The position numbers were made by a program, and so were the translations under genes. A stretch of DNA of 26,152 nucleotides from CAYVQE01 sp964633205 (lineage in GTDB: Bacteria > Myxococcota > B64-G9), in contig CAZWFN010000088.1 in the NCBI GenBank assembly GCA_964633205.1, positions 1 through 26,152 of the forward strand, written 5' to 3'. This document shows, one piece after another, positions 9,745 to 17,014 of the stretch (position 1 is its first letter; the number at the start of each line of letters is the position of its first letter). The notes beneath the pieces were generated by a model, which searched no databases, was not told the origin of the DNA, and saw only the letters and a list, made by a program, of their open reading frames with translations.

Positions 9745-11109
9745 TCACAGGCCGAGCTGGCGGCGCACCGCCTCGATGGCCTCGCGCACCGAAGGGTCGG
9801 TCCGGCTCAGCTTGTCGACCTGCTGCACGGCGCTGATCACGGTCGAGTGGTCTTTGTTGAACCGGGCGCCGATCTCGGGGAAGGTGGCGTTGGTCAGGTG
9901 TTTGCGGCACAGATACATGGCGATCTGGCGCGGCCGGGAGATGGAACGGTGGCGCCGTTTGCCTTTCAGATCGGTCAGCCGGACGTTGAAGAAGGAGCAG
10001 ATAGCTTTTTGCACGTCTTCGATTCCCAGCGCGTTGCCCCCGCCGATGATGTCCTTGAGTTCCTCCTTGGCGAACTCGAGCGTGATCGGCTTGCCCAGCA
10101 TCGATGACAGCGCCCCGAGACGTTTGAGCGAGCCCTCGATCTCGCGCACCGAGGACTTGACCGACGAGGCCACGAACAGGGCCACGTCATCCGGGATGTC
10201 GAGACCCTCGCTGTCGGCCTTCTTCTGCAGGATGGCGATGCGAGTCTCGATCTCGGGCGGCTGGATGTCGGCGATCAAGCCCCACTGAAAGCGGGTGCGC
10301 AATCGATCCTCGAGCTCGGTGATCTCCTGCGGGTTGCGGTCCGAGGTGATCACGATCTGGCGGTAGGACTCGAACAGGCTGTTGAAGGTGTGGAAGAACT
10401 CCTCCTGGGTTCGCGATTTGCCCGAGATGAACTGGATGTCGTCGATCAACAGCAGGTCGCAGTTGGAGCGGTACTTGTCGCGGAAGGTGTCGGTGTGGCC
10501 GGTGCGGATGGAGTGGATCAGCTCGTTGACGAAGGTCTCGGTCGAGATGTAGATGATGCGGCAGTCGGGCTGGTCCTCGAGGATTAGATGGCCGATGGCA
10601 TTGAGCAGATGGGTCTTGCCCAGCCCGGCCCCGCCGTAGATGAACAGCGGATTGTAGGCGCTGGCCGGGTTTTCGGCCACATTCATCGAGGCCGCGTGCG
10701 CCAGCTGGTTCGAGGAGCCAACCACGAACTGGTCGAAGGTGTAGCGCGGGTTGAGCCCCTGATCGCGGGCCGCCTCGCTGGGCGAACGCTGCTCGGCTGG
10801 GCGCTCGGTCGCGGCCGGCTGATCGAGCGCCTCGTGCATGGCCTTGAGATCGGCGGCGCGCTCGGGCATGTCGATCACCCGCAGCACCACCCGCATCTCG
10901 CGGCTGGCCTGGGTGGACAGCTCCTCCTGGATGATGTCCTTGAAGCCGTGGTCCTTGATCCAGTCGCGGGTGAAGCGATCGGGCACGCCCAGGTAGACGG
11001 TGTCGTCATCGCACTCGATGAACTTGAGCGGTTGGAACCAGGTGCTGTAGTTCTTCTGGCTGACCCGGGTCTCGATGGCGCCCAGAACCTCGGCCCAAAT
11101 TCGCTCCAT
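9745..11109 (-). CDS. dnaA: Chromosomal replication initiator protein DnaA
   Basis: DnaA binds DnaA boxes at oriC and melts the origin. At 454 residues all four domains are present. Domain I starts 'MERIWAEVLGAIETRVS' with 'YSTWFQPL', and a linker runs to about residue 120. The AAA+ domain has Walker A 'GGAGLGKT' (159-166), Walker B 'LLLIDD' (219-224) and sensor region 'LEDRLRTRFQWGL'. The C-terminal DNA-binding domain has 'SRPRQIAMYLCRKHL' and 'FNKDHSTVISAV'. The usual Gly-Arg before Asp-His is Asn-Lys here, a mild variation. ATG at 11109 is preceded by AAGGA at a longish spacing. The 425-bp upstream region is the oriC candidate, and dnaN follows. Confidence 0.98.
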   Translation of the reverse strand: MERIWAEVLGAIETRVSQKNYSTWFQPLKFIECDDDTVYLGVPDRFTRDWIKDHGFKDIIQEELSTQASREMRVVLRVIDMPERAADLKAMHEALDQPAATERPAEQRSPSEAARDQGLNPRYTFDQFVVGSSNQLAHAASMNVAENPASAYNPLFIYGGAGLGKTHLLNAIGHLILEDQPDCRIIYISTETFVNELIHSIRTGHTDTFRDKYRSNCDLLLIDDIQFISGKSRTQEEFFHTFNSLFESYRQIVITSDRNPQEITELEDRLRTRFQWGLIADIQPPEIETRIAILQKKADSEGLDIPDDVALFVASSVKSSVREIEGSLKRLGALSSMLGKPITLEFAKEELKDIIGGGNALGIEDVQKAICSFFNVRLTDLKGKRRHRSISRPRQIAMYLCRKHLTNATFPEIGARFNKDHSTVISAVQQVDKLSRTDPSVREAIEAVRRQLGL

Positions 11110-11223
11110 CGTCAGGACCGTCCTTCGGCAAGCCCGGCACCGGCAAAACCACCCGGCGGCAATGGCGCCGGCAGGGGTTCGACAGGTCTGAAAAACCGGC
11201 GAAAATCGCTCGCCAGGGTCGCG

Positions 11224-11243
11224 TTTTCCACATTTGTGGAAAA
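11224..11243. repeat. Palindromic pair of DnaA boxes
   Basis: TTTTCCACA and its reverse complement TGTGGAAAA are separated by two bases, giving a 20-bp inverted repeat centred about 125 bp upstream of the dnaA ATG. The pair borders the AT-rich tract. It could nucleate DnaA at oriC, autoregulate dnaA, or both. Confidence 0.6.
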
Positions 11244-11436
11244 GTTTATTATCCCAAATAAATCAAACCTTTACTTCATTTTTAACACAGGCAGAGGACA
11301 GCTGTTTTTCCAGTCATACACACCACTGTCCAGCCGTAGAGACGCTGCAGCGAAGCCTCGGTCTAGCAAAGACGCCGAACCGATGCAAGCAAAAAAGCGC
11401 GCACCCGATCGCCTGGGTGCCAGGACCTTTTCGAAC

Positions 11437-11466
11437 TTGACAGGCGGCGTGGGCTGTGGTTCAAAT
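11437..11466 (+). promoter_or_regulatory. Candidate rpmH operon promoter
   Basis: TTGACA (11437-11442) is followed after 18 bases by TCAAAT (11461-11466), a 4/6 match to the -10 consensus. This lies about 70 bp upstream of the rpmH GTG, a typical place for the strong rpmH promoter. The -35 is perfect and the -10 is weak. Confidence 0.4.
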
Positions 11467-11534
11467 TCCGGGCTTCGAATTCGGCGCCCGCCGCCGATGG
11501 ACAGCGGCCGCGTCGTGGAAAGGGGTAATCCGTC

Positions 11535-11687
11535 GTGAAACGGACCTATCAGCCGAGCCGCCGCCGGCGCAAGCGGCAGCATGGCTTTCTGGCGCGGATG
11601 GGAACCAAGGGTGGTCGCAAGGTCCTCCAACGGCGCCGGCGGAAGCGTCGGGCCCGGCTCGCGATCAAGCTCTCGTCCAACAAGTGA
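11535..11687 (+). CDS. rpmH: 50S ribosomal protein L34
   Basis: L34 is a small basic protein of the large ribosomal subunit. The 50-residue product starts 'MKRTYQPSRRRRKRQHGF', has the family core 'RMGTKGGRKVLQRRRRK' and ends 'LSSNK'. The start is GTG at 11535, with AAGGGG about nine bases upstream. It is too short for ordinary ORF cutoffs but unmistakable. The usual 'KGR' near the end is 'KRR' here. It opens the plus-strand operon to the right of oriC, and the rnpA reading frame overlaps it. Confidence 0.96.
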   Translation: MKRTYQPSRRRRKRQHGFLARMGTKGGRKVLQRRRRKRRARLAIKLSSNK

Positions 11688-12051
11688 GCGCTGCGCGCGA
11701 ACTGCGGACGAAGGCGAGTCGTATCCTAAGCGCTCCCGCCTGCTCAAGCGCGGCGAGTACCTGCGCGTCCAGCGGGGCGGCCGCAAGCTGCATACCCGAA
11801 GCCTGCTCATCCTGGTCAAGCCCAATCGCGTCGGGCGGACGCGCTTGGGTATCGCGGTCAGCAAGAAGTATGGCAACAGCGTGCAGCGCAATCGGATCAA
11901 GCGGCTGGTGCGCGAGGTCTTCCGGCGCAACCGGGCGCTGCTGCCGCGCGGAGTCGACCTGGTGGTGGTGCCCAAGCGCTTGCGCCACCGCCCGGGCTAC
12001 CGGGAGTTGGTCGCCGAGGTGGGGGCTTGCATGAGAAAGACGCGCCCATGA
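11581..12051 (+). CDS. rnpA: Ribonuclease P protein component (start lies inside rpmH)
   Basis: RnpA binds the catalytic RNase P RNA, which trims the 5' ends of tRNA precursors. The conserved domain runs from 'YPKRSRLLKRGEYLRV' (about residue 48) through the signature 'SVQRNRIKRLVREVFR' to 'VDLVVVPK'. Between the rpmH stop (11687) and this domain there is no ATG, GTG or TTG in frame. The only standard starts are ATG 11581 and GTG 11611, both inside rpmH in another frame. The ATG is given here (156 residues). GTG 11611, with GGGA seven bases upstream, gives 146. Either way there is an N-terminal extension of about 37-47 residues, rich in Ser, Gly and Arg. The stop overlaps the yidD start (ATGA). 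The gene is certain; the start is not. Confidence 0.9.
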   Translation: MAFWRGWEPRVVARSSNGAGGSVGPGSRSSSRPTSERCARTADEGESYPKRSRLLKRGEYLRVQRGGRKLHTRSLLILVKPNRVGRTRLGIAVSKKYGNSVQRNRIKRLVREVFRRNRALLPRGVDLVVVPKRLRHRPGYRELVAEVGACMRKTRP

Positions 12052-12257
12052 GCTGGCCCCTGATCGCGCTGCTGCGCATCTATCAGTTGCTGGTCTCGCC
12101 CTGGTTGGGCCGGCGCTGCCGCTTCCACCCGTCCTGCTCGCAGTACACCATCGAGGCGCTGCAACGCCACGGCGCGCTACGGGGCAGCTGGCTGGGGCTG
12201 CGGCGGCTGCTGCGCTGCCATCCCTGGAATCCGGGCGGCTTCGACCCCGTCCCTTGA
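12048..12257 (+). CDS. yidD: Membrane protein insertion efficiency factor YidD
   Basis: YidD is a small membrane-associated protein linked to YidC-dependent insertion of inner-membrane proteins. The 69-residue product has all the family hallmarks: 'RIYQLLVSPWLG', 'CRFHPSCSQYTIEAL', 'HGALRGSWLGLRRLLRCHPW' and the terminal 'GGFDPVP'. ATG at 12048 overlaps the rnpA stop as ATGA, implying translational coupling. A longer reading from 12027 adds seven residues and is less likely. Confidence 0.95.
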   Translation: MSWPLIALLRIYQLLVSPWLGRRCRFHPSCSQYTIEALQRHGALRGSWLGLRRLLRCHPWNPGGFDPVP

Positions 12258-12301
12258 CAGCACGCGGTTTTGCAGGCCGCGATCCGAAGACAGGTGAGGT
12301 A

Positions 12302-14026
12302 ATGGAAAAAAAGACCATCATAGCCATCGTGCTGTGCATCGCCGTGTGGCTCATCTGGTCGATGGTGTTCATGGAGTCTCCCGAGCCGAACGCGGTAGCG
12401 GACGGCGGGCCGACCGACGGGGCGACCGCGTCCGGCCCGGGCGAGCCGGCGCGTCCGGACGGCGGCGATCAGCCAGCGCCAGCGCCGGACACCGACCGCG
12501 AGCCGCCCGCGGAGTTGGGCCCGGAGCAGTTGGTCGAGATCCAAGGCGAGCGGTTCAAGGCCGTATTCACCAGCCACGGCGCCGCGCTCAAGCGCATGGA
12601 GCTGTTCAACTACGAGGAACGCGACGAGAAGCGGCCGGGTGCGGACCTGGGCCCCGAGAACCTGGTCTCGACCGAGCAGAAGGGCCGGCTGCCCTTGTCG
12701 ATTCGGTTTAGAAAAGAAAATAGCTCATTTAATTTAGAAGGTTACAGCGACTGGCAGATCGTGGCGCAGAGCGCCGAAGAGGTGGTTTTCCGCCTCGAAG
12801 GCCCCGCGGACGCCAAGGCGCCGGTGATCACCAAGCGCTTTCGAATCTCGCCCGAGCAGTACCAGATCGATCTCGAGGTCGAGCTCGAGAACCGCTCCGA
12901 ATCGAGCATCAAGGAGCAGATCATCCTCGACCTGTTCGCCAACTACGCCCCACCGGCGCAGACGGGCTGCTTCGGGGCACCCAGCGCGCCGCGCACGCCC
13001 ATGTGTATGCAGGGCGAGCAGACCATCCCTTCTTCCTCCGGCTGCACCTCGGTGGCCGAACTCAACGCGGGCGAGGCCCGCACCGGGGAGCCCGACATCA
13101 ACTGGACCGGGATCAACGAGCAGTACTTTCTGATGGCGGCGGTGCCGCTGGAGGTAGACCGGGCGGTCTGCCGCATCTCCGCCCGAAACGACAACCTGTT
13201 GATCGCCAGCTTGATGTATCCGGAGAACGACATTCCTCCGGGCACCAGCACCAGCCACCGCTTCCGCATCTATGCCGGGCCGAAGAAGATGAGCCTGCTC
13301 GAGCAGATCCGCGGCGGGGTGGGCAAGCCCGAGCGGCCGGCCCAGCTGACCGCCTCGGTGGATTACGGCTGGTTCGCCTTCCTGTGCCATCCGATGCTGT
13401 GGCTGCTCAAAAACTTCTACTCGTTTCTGGGCAACTACGGGCTGGCCATCATCCTGTTGACCATCGTCATCAAGCTGCTGCTGCTGCCGTTGACCCACAA
13501 GAGCATGAAGTCGATGGGCGACATGGCCAAGTTGCGGCCCTTGATGGAGGAGTTGAAGAAGAAGTACGGCGACGACAAGCAGAAGCTCAACCAGGAGATG
13601 ATGACTCTCTACAAGACCCACAAGATCAACCCCATGGGCGGCTGCTTCCCGATGCTGCTGCAGATGCCGATCTGGATCGCGCTGTATCGCATGTTGTACT
13701 CCTCGGTCGAGCTGTACCAGGCGCCGTTCATCCCGGGCTGGCTGGGCGATCTGTCCTACCGCGATCCGTACTACATCCTGCCCATCGTGCTCGGCGGCAC
13801 CATGTTTTTGCAGCAATGGCTGTCGCCCACCAGCGCCGACAGCCAGCAGGCCAAGATGATGCTGTACATCATGCCGGCTTTCTTCACCTTCATCATGCTC
13901 TACCTGCCCTCCGGGCTGGTGCTCTATATCTTCGTCAACTCGCTGCTGTCGATCGCTCACCAGCTGATCTACAACAAGATGCGCGACCGCAAGCAGGCGG
14001 CGCTCGAAGGAGCCGGCGGTAGCTGA
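12302..14026 (+). CDS. yidC: Membrane protein insertase YidC
   Basis: YidC inserts and folds inner-membrane proteins, alone or with SecYEG. The 574-residue Gram-negative form has an N-terminal membrane anchor (residues 5-24, 'TIIAIVLCIAVWLIWSMVF') and an acidic, Pro-rich linker. A large periplasmic domain (about 75-345) follows, then the conserved C-terminal bundle starting at 'GWFAFLCHPMLWLLKNFYSF' with 'GLAIILLTIVIKLLLLPL', 'NPMGGCFPMLLQMPIWIALY' and 'PSGLVLYIFVNSLLSIAHQ'. ATG 12302 has AGGTGAGG immediately upstream. The periplasmic domain carries unusual cysteines (223, 235, 248) that could form disulfides. An AT-rich patch (12706-12744) encodes rare-type codons. It sits 44 bp after yidD and 40 bp before jag. 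Confidence 0.97.
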   Translation: MEKKTIIAIVLCIAVWLIWSMVFMESPEPNAVADGGPTDGATASGPGEPARPDGGDQPAPAPDTDREPPAELGPEQLVEIQGERFKAVFTSHGAALKRMELFNYEERDEKRPGADLGPENLVSTEQKGRLPLSIRFRKENSSFNLEGYSDWQIVAQSAEEVVFRLEGPADAKAPVITKRFRISPEQYQIDLEVELENRSESSIKEQIILDLFANYAPPAQTGCFGAPSAPRTPMCMQGEQTIPSSSGCTSVAELNAGEARTGEPDINWTGINEQYFLMAAVPLEVDRAVCRISARNDNLLIASLMYPENDIPPGTSTSHRFRIYAGPKKMSLLEQIRGGVGKPERPAQLTASVDYGWFAFLCHPMLWLLKNFYSFLGNYGLAIILLTIVIKLLLLPLTHKSMKSMGDMAKLRPLMEELKKKYGDDKQKLNQEMMTLYKTHKINPMGGCFPMLLQMPIWIALYRMLYSSVELYQAPFIPGWLGDLSYRDPYYILPIVLGGTMFLQQWLSPTSADSQQAKMMLYIMPAFFTFIMLYLPSGLVLYIFVNSLLSIAHQLIYNKMRDRKQAALEGAGGS

Positions 14027-14066
14027 CGCCGGCATGGAGCGGCCCGAAAAAACCAGGGGATCAACC

Positions 14067-14765
14067 ATGCGCAAAGAATTTTTCGGAATCGACGTGCCAG
14101 AGGCAGTGCACAAGGCTGCCAAGCGGCTGGGCCTACCGGTCGACGAGATCGAATACCAGCGCCTGCCGGAGCGCTATGGACAGCCGCTGCAACAGGAAAA
14201 GGTCGGTATCCTGGTCGACTACCACCCGGAGCGGGCCAAGCCCAAGCCCACCTCGCACGAGTGGAACGAGGAGGTGGAGCGGCTGCGCGATCAGCCCCAA
14301 CGCTTCGCAGCCCTGGTCCTGGAGCGCTTGCTGGAAGGGCTGGGCTACCCGGCCTCGATCAAGGTGACCGAGAAGGGCGAGCAGGTGCTGCTGACCGCGG
14401 CTTTCGAGGATGCGGTGCCGGACACCCGGCGCGGCGACATGCGCGAGCTGCGCGGCGCTCTGCAGTATCTGATCAACCGGGTGCTGGCCAGCCGGGGCGA
14501 GGACCAGCGGCGTTTCATCGTCGACTTCACCGGCGATATCGAGGATCGGACCGCCAAGATGAAGCTGCTCGGCGAGGAGCTGGCCGCCAAGGTGGGTCGA
14601 CTCGGCCAGCCGCTGCAGGTGGGTCTGATGGACTCGCAGGATCGGCGTTTGCTCCACCTGTCGCTGGTCGATCGCAGCGATGTGAGCACGTACAGTCATG
14701 GCGGCGGCGCCTACCGGGTGCTCTGCGTCGAGCCCGACAAAGGCGAGCCCCAAAAGACGGATTGA
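14067..14765 (+). CDS. jag: Jag/KhpB family RNA-binding protein (Jag-N, KH, R3H)
   Basis: Jag (SpoIIIJ-associated protein, KhpB) is an RNA-binding protein usually encoded beside yidC. The 232-residue product has a Jag-N-like segment (residues 1-50, 'FFGIDVPEAVHKAAKRLGLP'). A KH-like region follows, ending 'RRGDMRELRGALQYLINRVL' (about 115-145). The R3H domain includes 'DRRLLHLSL' (R-x3-H), then 'DVSTYSHGGGAYRVL'. The KH GxxG loop is degenerate (RRGD). I preferred ATG 14067 because AGGGG lies eight bases upstream and the protein then starts 'MRKEFFGIDV'. The ATG at 14034 would add 11 residues. It belongs to the yidC operon. Confidence 0.9.
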   Translation: MRKEFFGIDVPEAVHKAAKRLGLPVDEIEYQRLPERYGQPLQQEKVGILVDYHPERAKPKPTSHEWNEEVERLRDQPQRFAALVLERLLEGLGYPASIKVTEKGEQVLLTAAFEDAVPDTRRGDMRELRGALQYLINRVLASRGEDQRRFIVDFTGDIEDRTAKMKLLGEELAAKVGRLGQPLQVGLMDSQDRRLLHLSLVDRSDVSTYSHGGGAYRVLCVEPDKGEPQKTD

Positions 14766-14808
14766 ATGCGGGCCGCTCCTCGGCCCGCCAGCACGGGACC
14801 GCAGCGGG

Positions 14809-15024
14809 ATGACCAAGAGCCGCAAAAAGAGCAAGCAGGAGCGCCTGCACGCGGCCGCAGTGGTCAAGGTGAAGTATGAGCTGACCACCGGCCGGCTGGA
14901 TTCGGGCTTCGAATTCGTCTTCAAGGGCGTGCTGCAGGACCTGGGCCTGACCGAGCCCGAGGTCGACGAATACATCGAGCAAAACCGCGAAGCGCTCACC
15001 GAAAAGTGCCTGCAGGGATCCTGA
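14809..15024 (+). CDS. Hypothetical 71-residue protein in the mnmE position
   Basis: I do not recognise this family. The product starts very basic (MTKSRKKSKQERLHAAAVVK) and becomes acidic, ending 'EVDEYIEQNREALTEKCLQGS'. It has alternating hydrophobic residues suggestive of a small alpha/beta fold ('AAVVKVKYELTTGRLDSGFE', 'FVFKGVLQDLGLTEPEVDEY'). There is no signal peptide or membrane segment. Codon use looks like its neighbours. The start is ATG 14809, after a weak AGCGGG. The frame is open to 14698, so a longer product is possible. It lies 43 bp after jag and 88 bp before mnmG, on the same strand, in the slot where mnmE commonly lies. A nucleic-acid or ribosome role is plausible from the context and charge but unproven. 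Confidence 0.7.
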   Translation: MTKSRKKSKQERLHAAAVVKVKYELTTGRLDSGFEFVFKGVLQDLGLTEPEVDEYIEQNREALTEKCLQGS

Positions 15025-15112
15025 CCGGCCGCCGGTGGCCGCTCCCCGGTCGGGCCCGCAGGGCGGGGAAAACAGGGAAGTTCCCAGAGCAAATCCGGGC
15101 TGGAGCATTCGC

Positions 15113-16990
15113 TTGGTTTCACGTGGAACGGACTTCGAGGTGCTGGTGGTCGGAGCCGGCCATGCCGGCTGCGAGGCCGCGCTGGCCTGTGCCCGGCTGG
15201 GCTTGGCGGTCGGGTTGATCACCCTGGACCTGGATCGGGTCGCCGAGATGTCCTGCAACCCGGCCATCGGCGGGCTGGGCAAGAGCCAGATCGTCCGCGA
15301 GATCGATGCGCTGGGCGGGGAGATGGGCCGGGCGGCGGACGCCAGCGCCATCCACTTCCGGCGCCTCAACGCCAGTCGTGGGCCAGCGGTACGGGCCCGC
15401 CGGGTCCAGTGCGACTGGGGCGGCTACAGCCGCTGGATGCGCGCCAGCCTGGACGCCTGTGGCGGTCTGGAGCTGATCGCCGGCTGCGTCGAGGACCTGG
15501 AATGGGATGCGGCCGGGCGGCTGGCGGCGGTGGTGCTGGCCGACGGGCAGCGCATCGGCTGTCGGGCGGCCGTGCTGACCACCGGCACCTTCCTGGGTGG
15601 GTTGATGCACACCGGCCTGCAGGCGACCGCCGGCGGCCGGGTCGGCGACCGGGCGCCGCAGCGGCTGACCGCCAGCTTGATCCAGCGCGGCATCCGCGTC
15701 GGCCGGCTCAAGACCGGCACCCCACCGCGGCTGCGCGCGGCCAGCATCGATTTCAGCCGGCTCGAGGCCCAGCCGTCGGCGGCGCCCTTTCTGCCCTTCT
15801 CCCACGAGGCCGAGGCCCGGCCGGCCGGGCTGGCGCCGGCGGTGGTCTGCCACATCACCCGCAGCAACCCGCGGACCCACCAGGTCATCCGGGCCGGGCT
15901 GGATCGCTCGCCCCTGTTCAGCGGCGTCATCCAGGGCCGCGGACCGCGCTACTGCCCATCGATCGAGGACAAGGTGGTGCGCTTCGCCGATCGCCGGGCC
16001 CACCAGGTCATCCTGGAGCCGACCGACGCCGGCCAAGAGGTGATCTATCCCAACGGCATCTCCACCTCGCTGCCGCTCGAGACCCAGCGCCGGCTGGTGG
16101 CGACCATCGCCGGGCTGGAGCGGGCCGAGATCGTCCAGCCCGGCTACGCGGTGGAGTACGACTACGTCGATCCCACCCAGCTGGGACACGATTTGCAGCT
16201 GCGCGCCGCCCCCGGGCTCTACCTGGCCGGCCAGATCAACGGCAGCAGCGGCTACGAGGAGGCCGCCGGCCAGGGGCTGCTGGCCGGCATCAACGCGGCC
16301 CGCGCCCTGCGCGGCCAGTCCCCGTTGGTGTTGGAGCGCAGCCAGGCCTACATCGGGGTGATGATCGACGATCTGGTGAGCCGCGGCGCCAGCGAGCCCT
16401 ACCGGATGTTTACTTCGCGGGCCGAGTTCCGCTTGCTGCTGCGTGAGGACAACGCCTGGGACCGGCTGGGCCGGGCAGCCGAGCTGGTGGGGCTGGTACC
16501 GGCGGCCGCCCGGCAGCGGCGCCGGCGGCAGCTCGAGCTGACCGATGCCCTGTGCGCCGAGCTGGCCAGCACCCGGGCAGCGGCCGGATACCACGGCCAG
16601 CGGCCCAGCCTGGAGAAGCTGCTGCGCCGGCCCGAGGTGGGCATCGCCCAGCTGGTGTCCCGGCTGGGACGCGATTACCCGGCCGAGGTGCTGGAGCGGG
16701 CCGAGGTGCGGACCAAGTACGCCGGCTACATCGAGCGCCAGCAACGCGAGGCCGAACGGCTGCAGCAGCAGCAGCGGCGGCCGATACCGGCCGAGTTCGA
16801 TTACCGGGCCCTGCCGGGCCTGTCCAGCGAGCTGCGCGAGAAGCTGGATCGGCAGAAGCCACCCAACCTGGGTGCAGCTGCCCGCGTCGACGGCATGACC
16901 CCGGCGGCGCTGATGGTGATCAGCGTGGCCCTGGGCCGCGGCCAGGGGTCTGTTCCACGTGGAACAGCACCGCCCGCCTGGCCGGGCTGA
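15113..16990 (+). CDS. mnmG: tRNA uridine-5-carboxymethylaminomethyl modification enzyme MnmG (GidA)
   Basis: MnmG is an FAD protein that works with MnmE to modify the wobble uridine (U34) of several tRNAs. The 625-residue product has the FAD fold 'FEVLVVGAGHAGCEAA' near its start, the family signatures 'MSCNPAIGGLGKSQIVREID', 'RLKTGTPPRL', 'CHITRSNP' and 'YCPSIEDKVVRF', 'GQINGSSGYEEAAGQGLLAGINAA' and the C-terminal 'PRMF'-type 'PYRMFTSRAEFRLLLREDN'. TTG at 15113 is chosen: GGAG lies seven bases upstream, and the FAD motif then sits where it does in relatives. GTG 15035 is a longer alternative. The last ~15 residues are a Gly/Pro-rich tail encoding a perfect parS site. A second parS-like site overlaps the start. 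mnmE is not adjacent. Confidence 0.95.
   Translation: MVSRGTDFEVLVVGAGHAGCEAALACARLGLAVGLITLDLDRVAEMSCNPAIGGLGKSQIVREIDALGGEMGRAADASAIHFRRLNASRGPAVRARRVQCDWGGYSRWMRASLDACGGLELIAGCVEDLEWDAAGRLAAVVLADGQRIGCRAAVLTTGTFLGGLMHTGLQATAGGRVGDRAPQRLTASLIQRGIRVGRLKTGTPPRLRAASIDFSRLEAQPSAAPFLPFSHEAEARPAGLAPAVVCHITRSNPRTHQVIRAGLDRSPLFSGVIQGRGPRYCPSIEDKVVRFADRRAHQVILEPTDAGQEVIYPNGISTSLPLETQRRLVATIAGLERAEIVQPGYAVEYDYVDPTQLGHDLQLRAAPGLYLAGQINGSSGYEEAAGQGLLAGINAARALRGQSPLVLERSQAYIGVMIDDLVSRGASEPYRMFTSRAEFRLLLREDNAWDRLGRAAELVGLVPAAARQRRRRQLELTDALCAELASTRAAAGYHGQRPSLEKLLRRPEVGIAQLVSRLGRDYPAEVLERAEVRTKYAGYIERQQREAERLQQQQRRPIPAEFDYRALPGLSSELREKLDRQKPPNLGAAARVDGMTPAALMVISVALGRGQGSVPRGTAPPAWPG
15115..15130. promoter_or_regulatory. 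parS-like centromere site at the mnmG start
   Basis: The 16-mer GGTTTCACGTGGAACG is centred on CACGTG and matches the ParB-binding consensus at the inner 14 positions, with both outer bases changed. It mixes the TTTCAC and GTGGAA half-sites. It overlaps codons 1-6 of mnmG and lies 2.7 kb from parA. Confidence 0.6.
16951..16966. promoter_or_regulatory. parS centromere site (perfect 16-bp palindrome)
   Basis: TGTTCCACGTGGAACA is a perfect palindrome and a well-known form of the parS sequence bound by chromosomal ParB. It lies in the last codons of mnmG, 849 bp upstream of parA, and is the expected loading site for the ParB encoded here. Confidence 0.9.
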
Positions 16991-17014
16991 GCGGCCGGCA
17001 ATCGGGACGCGCTG

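Larger units (their letters stand above)
11110..11534. other. Candidate oriC (dnaA-rpmH intergenic region)
   Basis: This 425-bp gene-free region separates the minus-strand dnaA group from the plus-strand rpmH group, the usual location of oriC. It contains a head-to-head DnaA-box palindrome (11224-11243). An AT-rich tract follows directly (about 11244-11290) and suits an unwinding element; it includes the degenerate box TTATCCCAA (11249-11257). TCATACACA, one mismatch from TTATACACA, sits at 11314-11322. The rest (11330-11430) shows nothing I recognise before the rpmH promoter. Several open frames cross the region but have no family signal. Confidence 0.65.

Noticed and set aside
11271..11975. 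234-codon minus-strand frame across the oriC candidate, rpmH and rnpA
   Set aside because: Arg-rich shadow of rpmH/rnpA extended into non-coding DNA; no signature.
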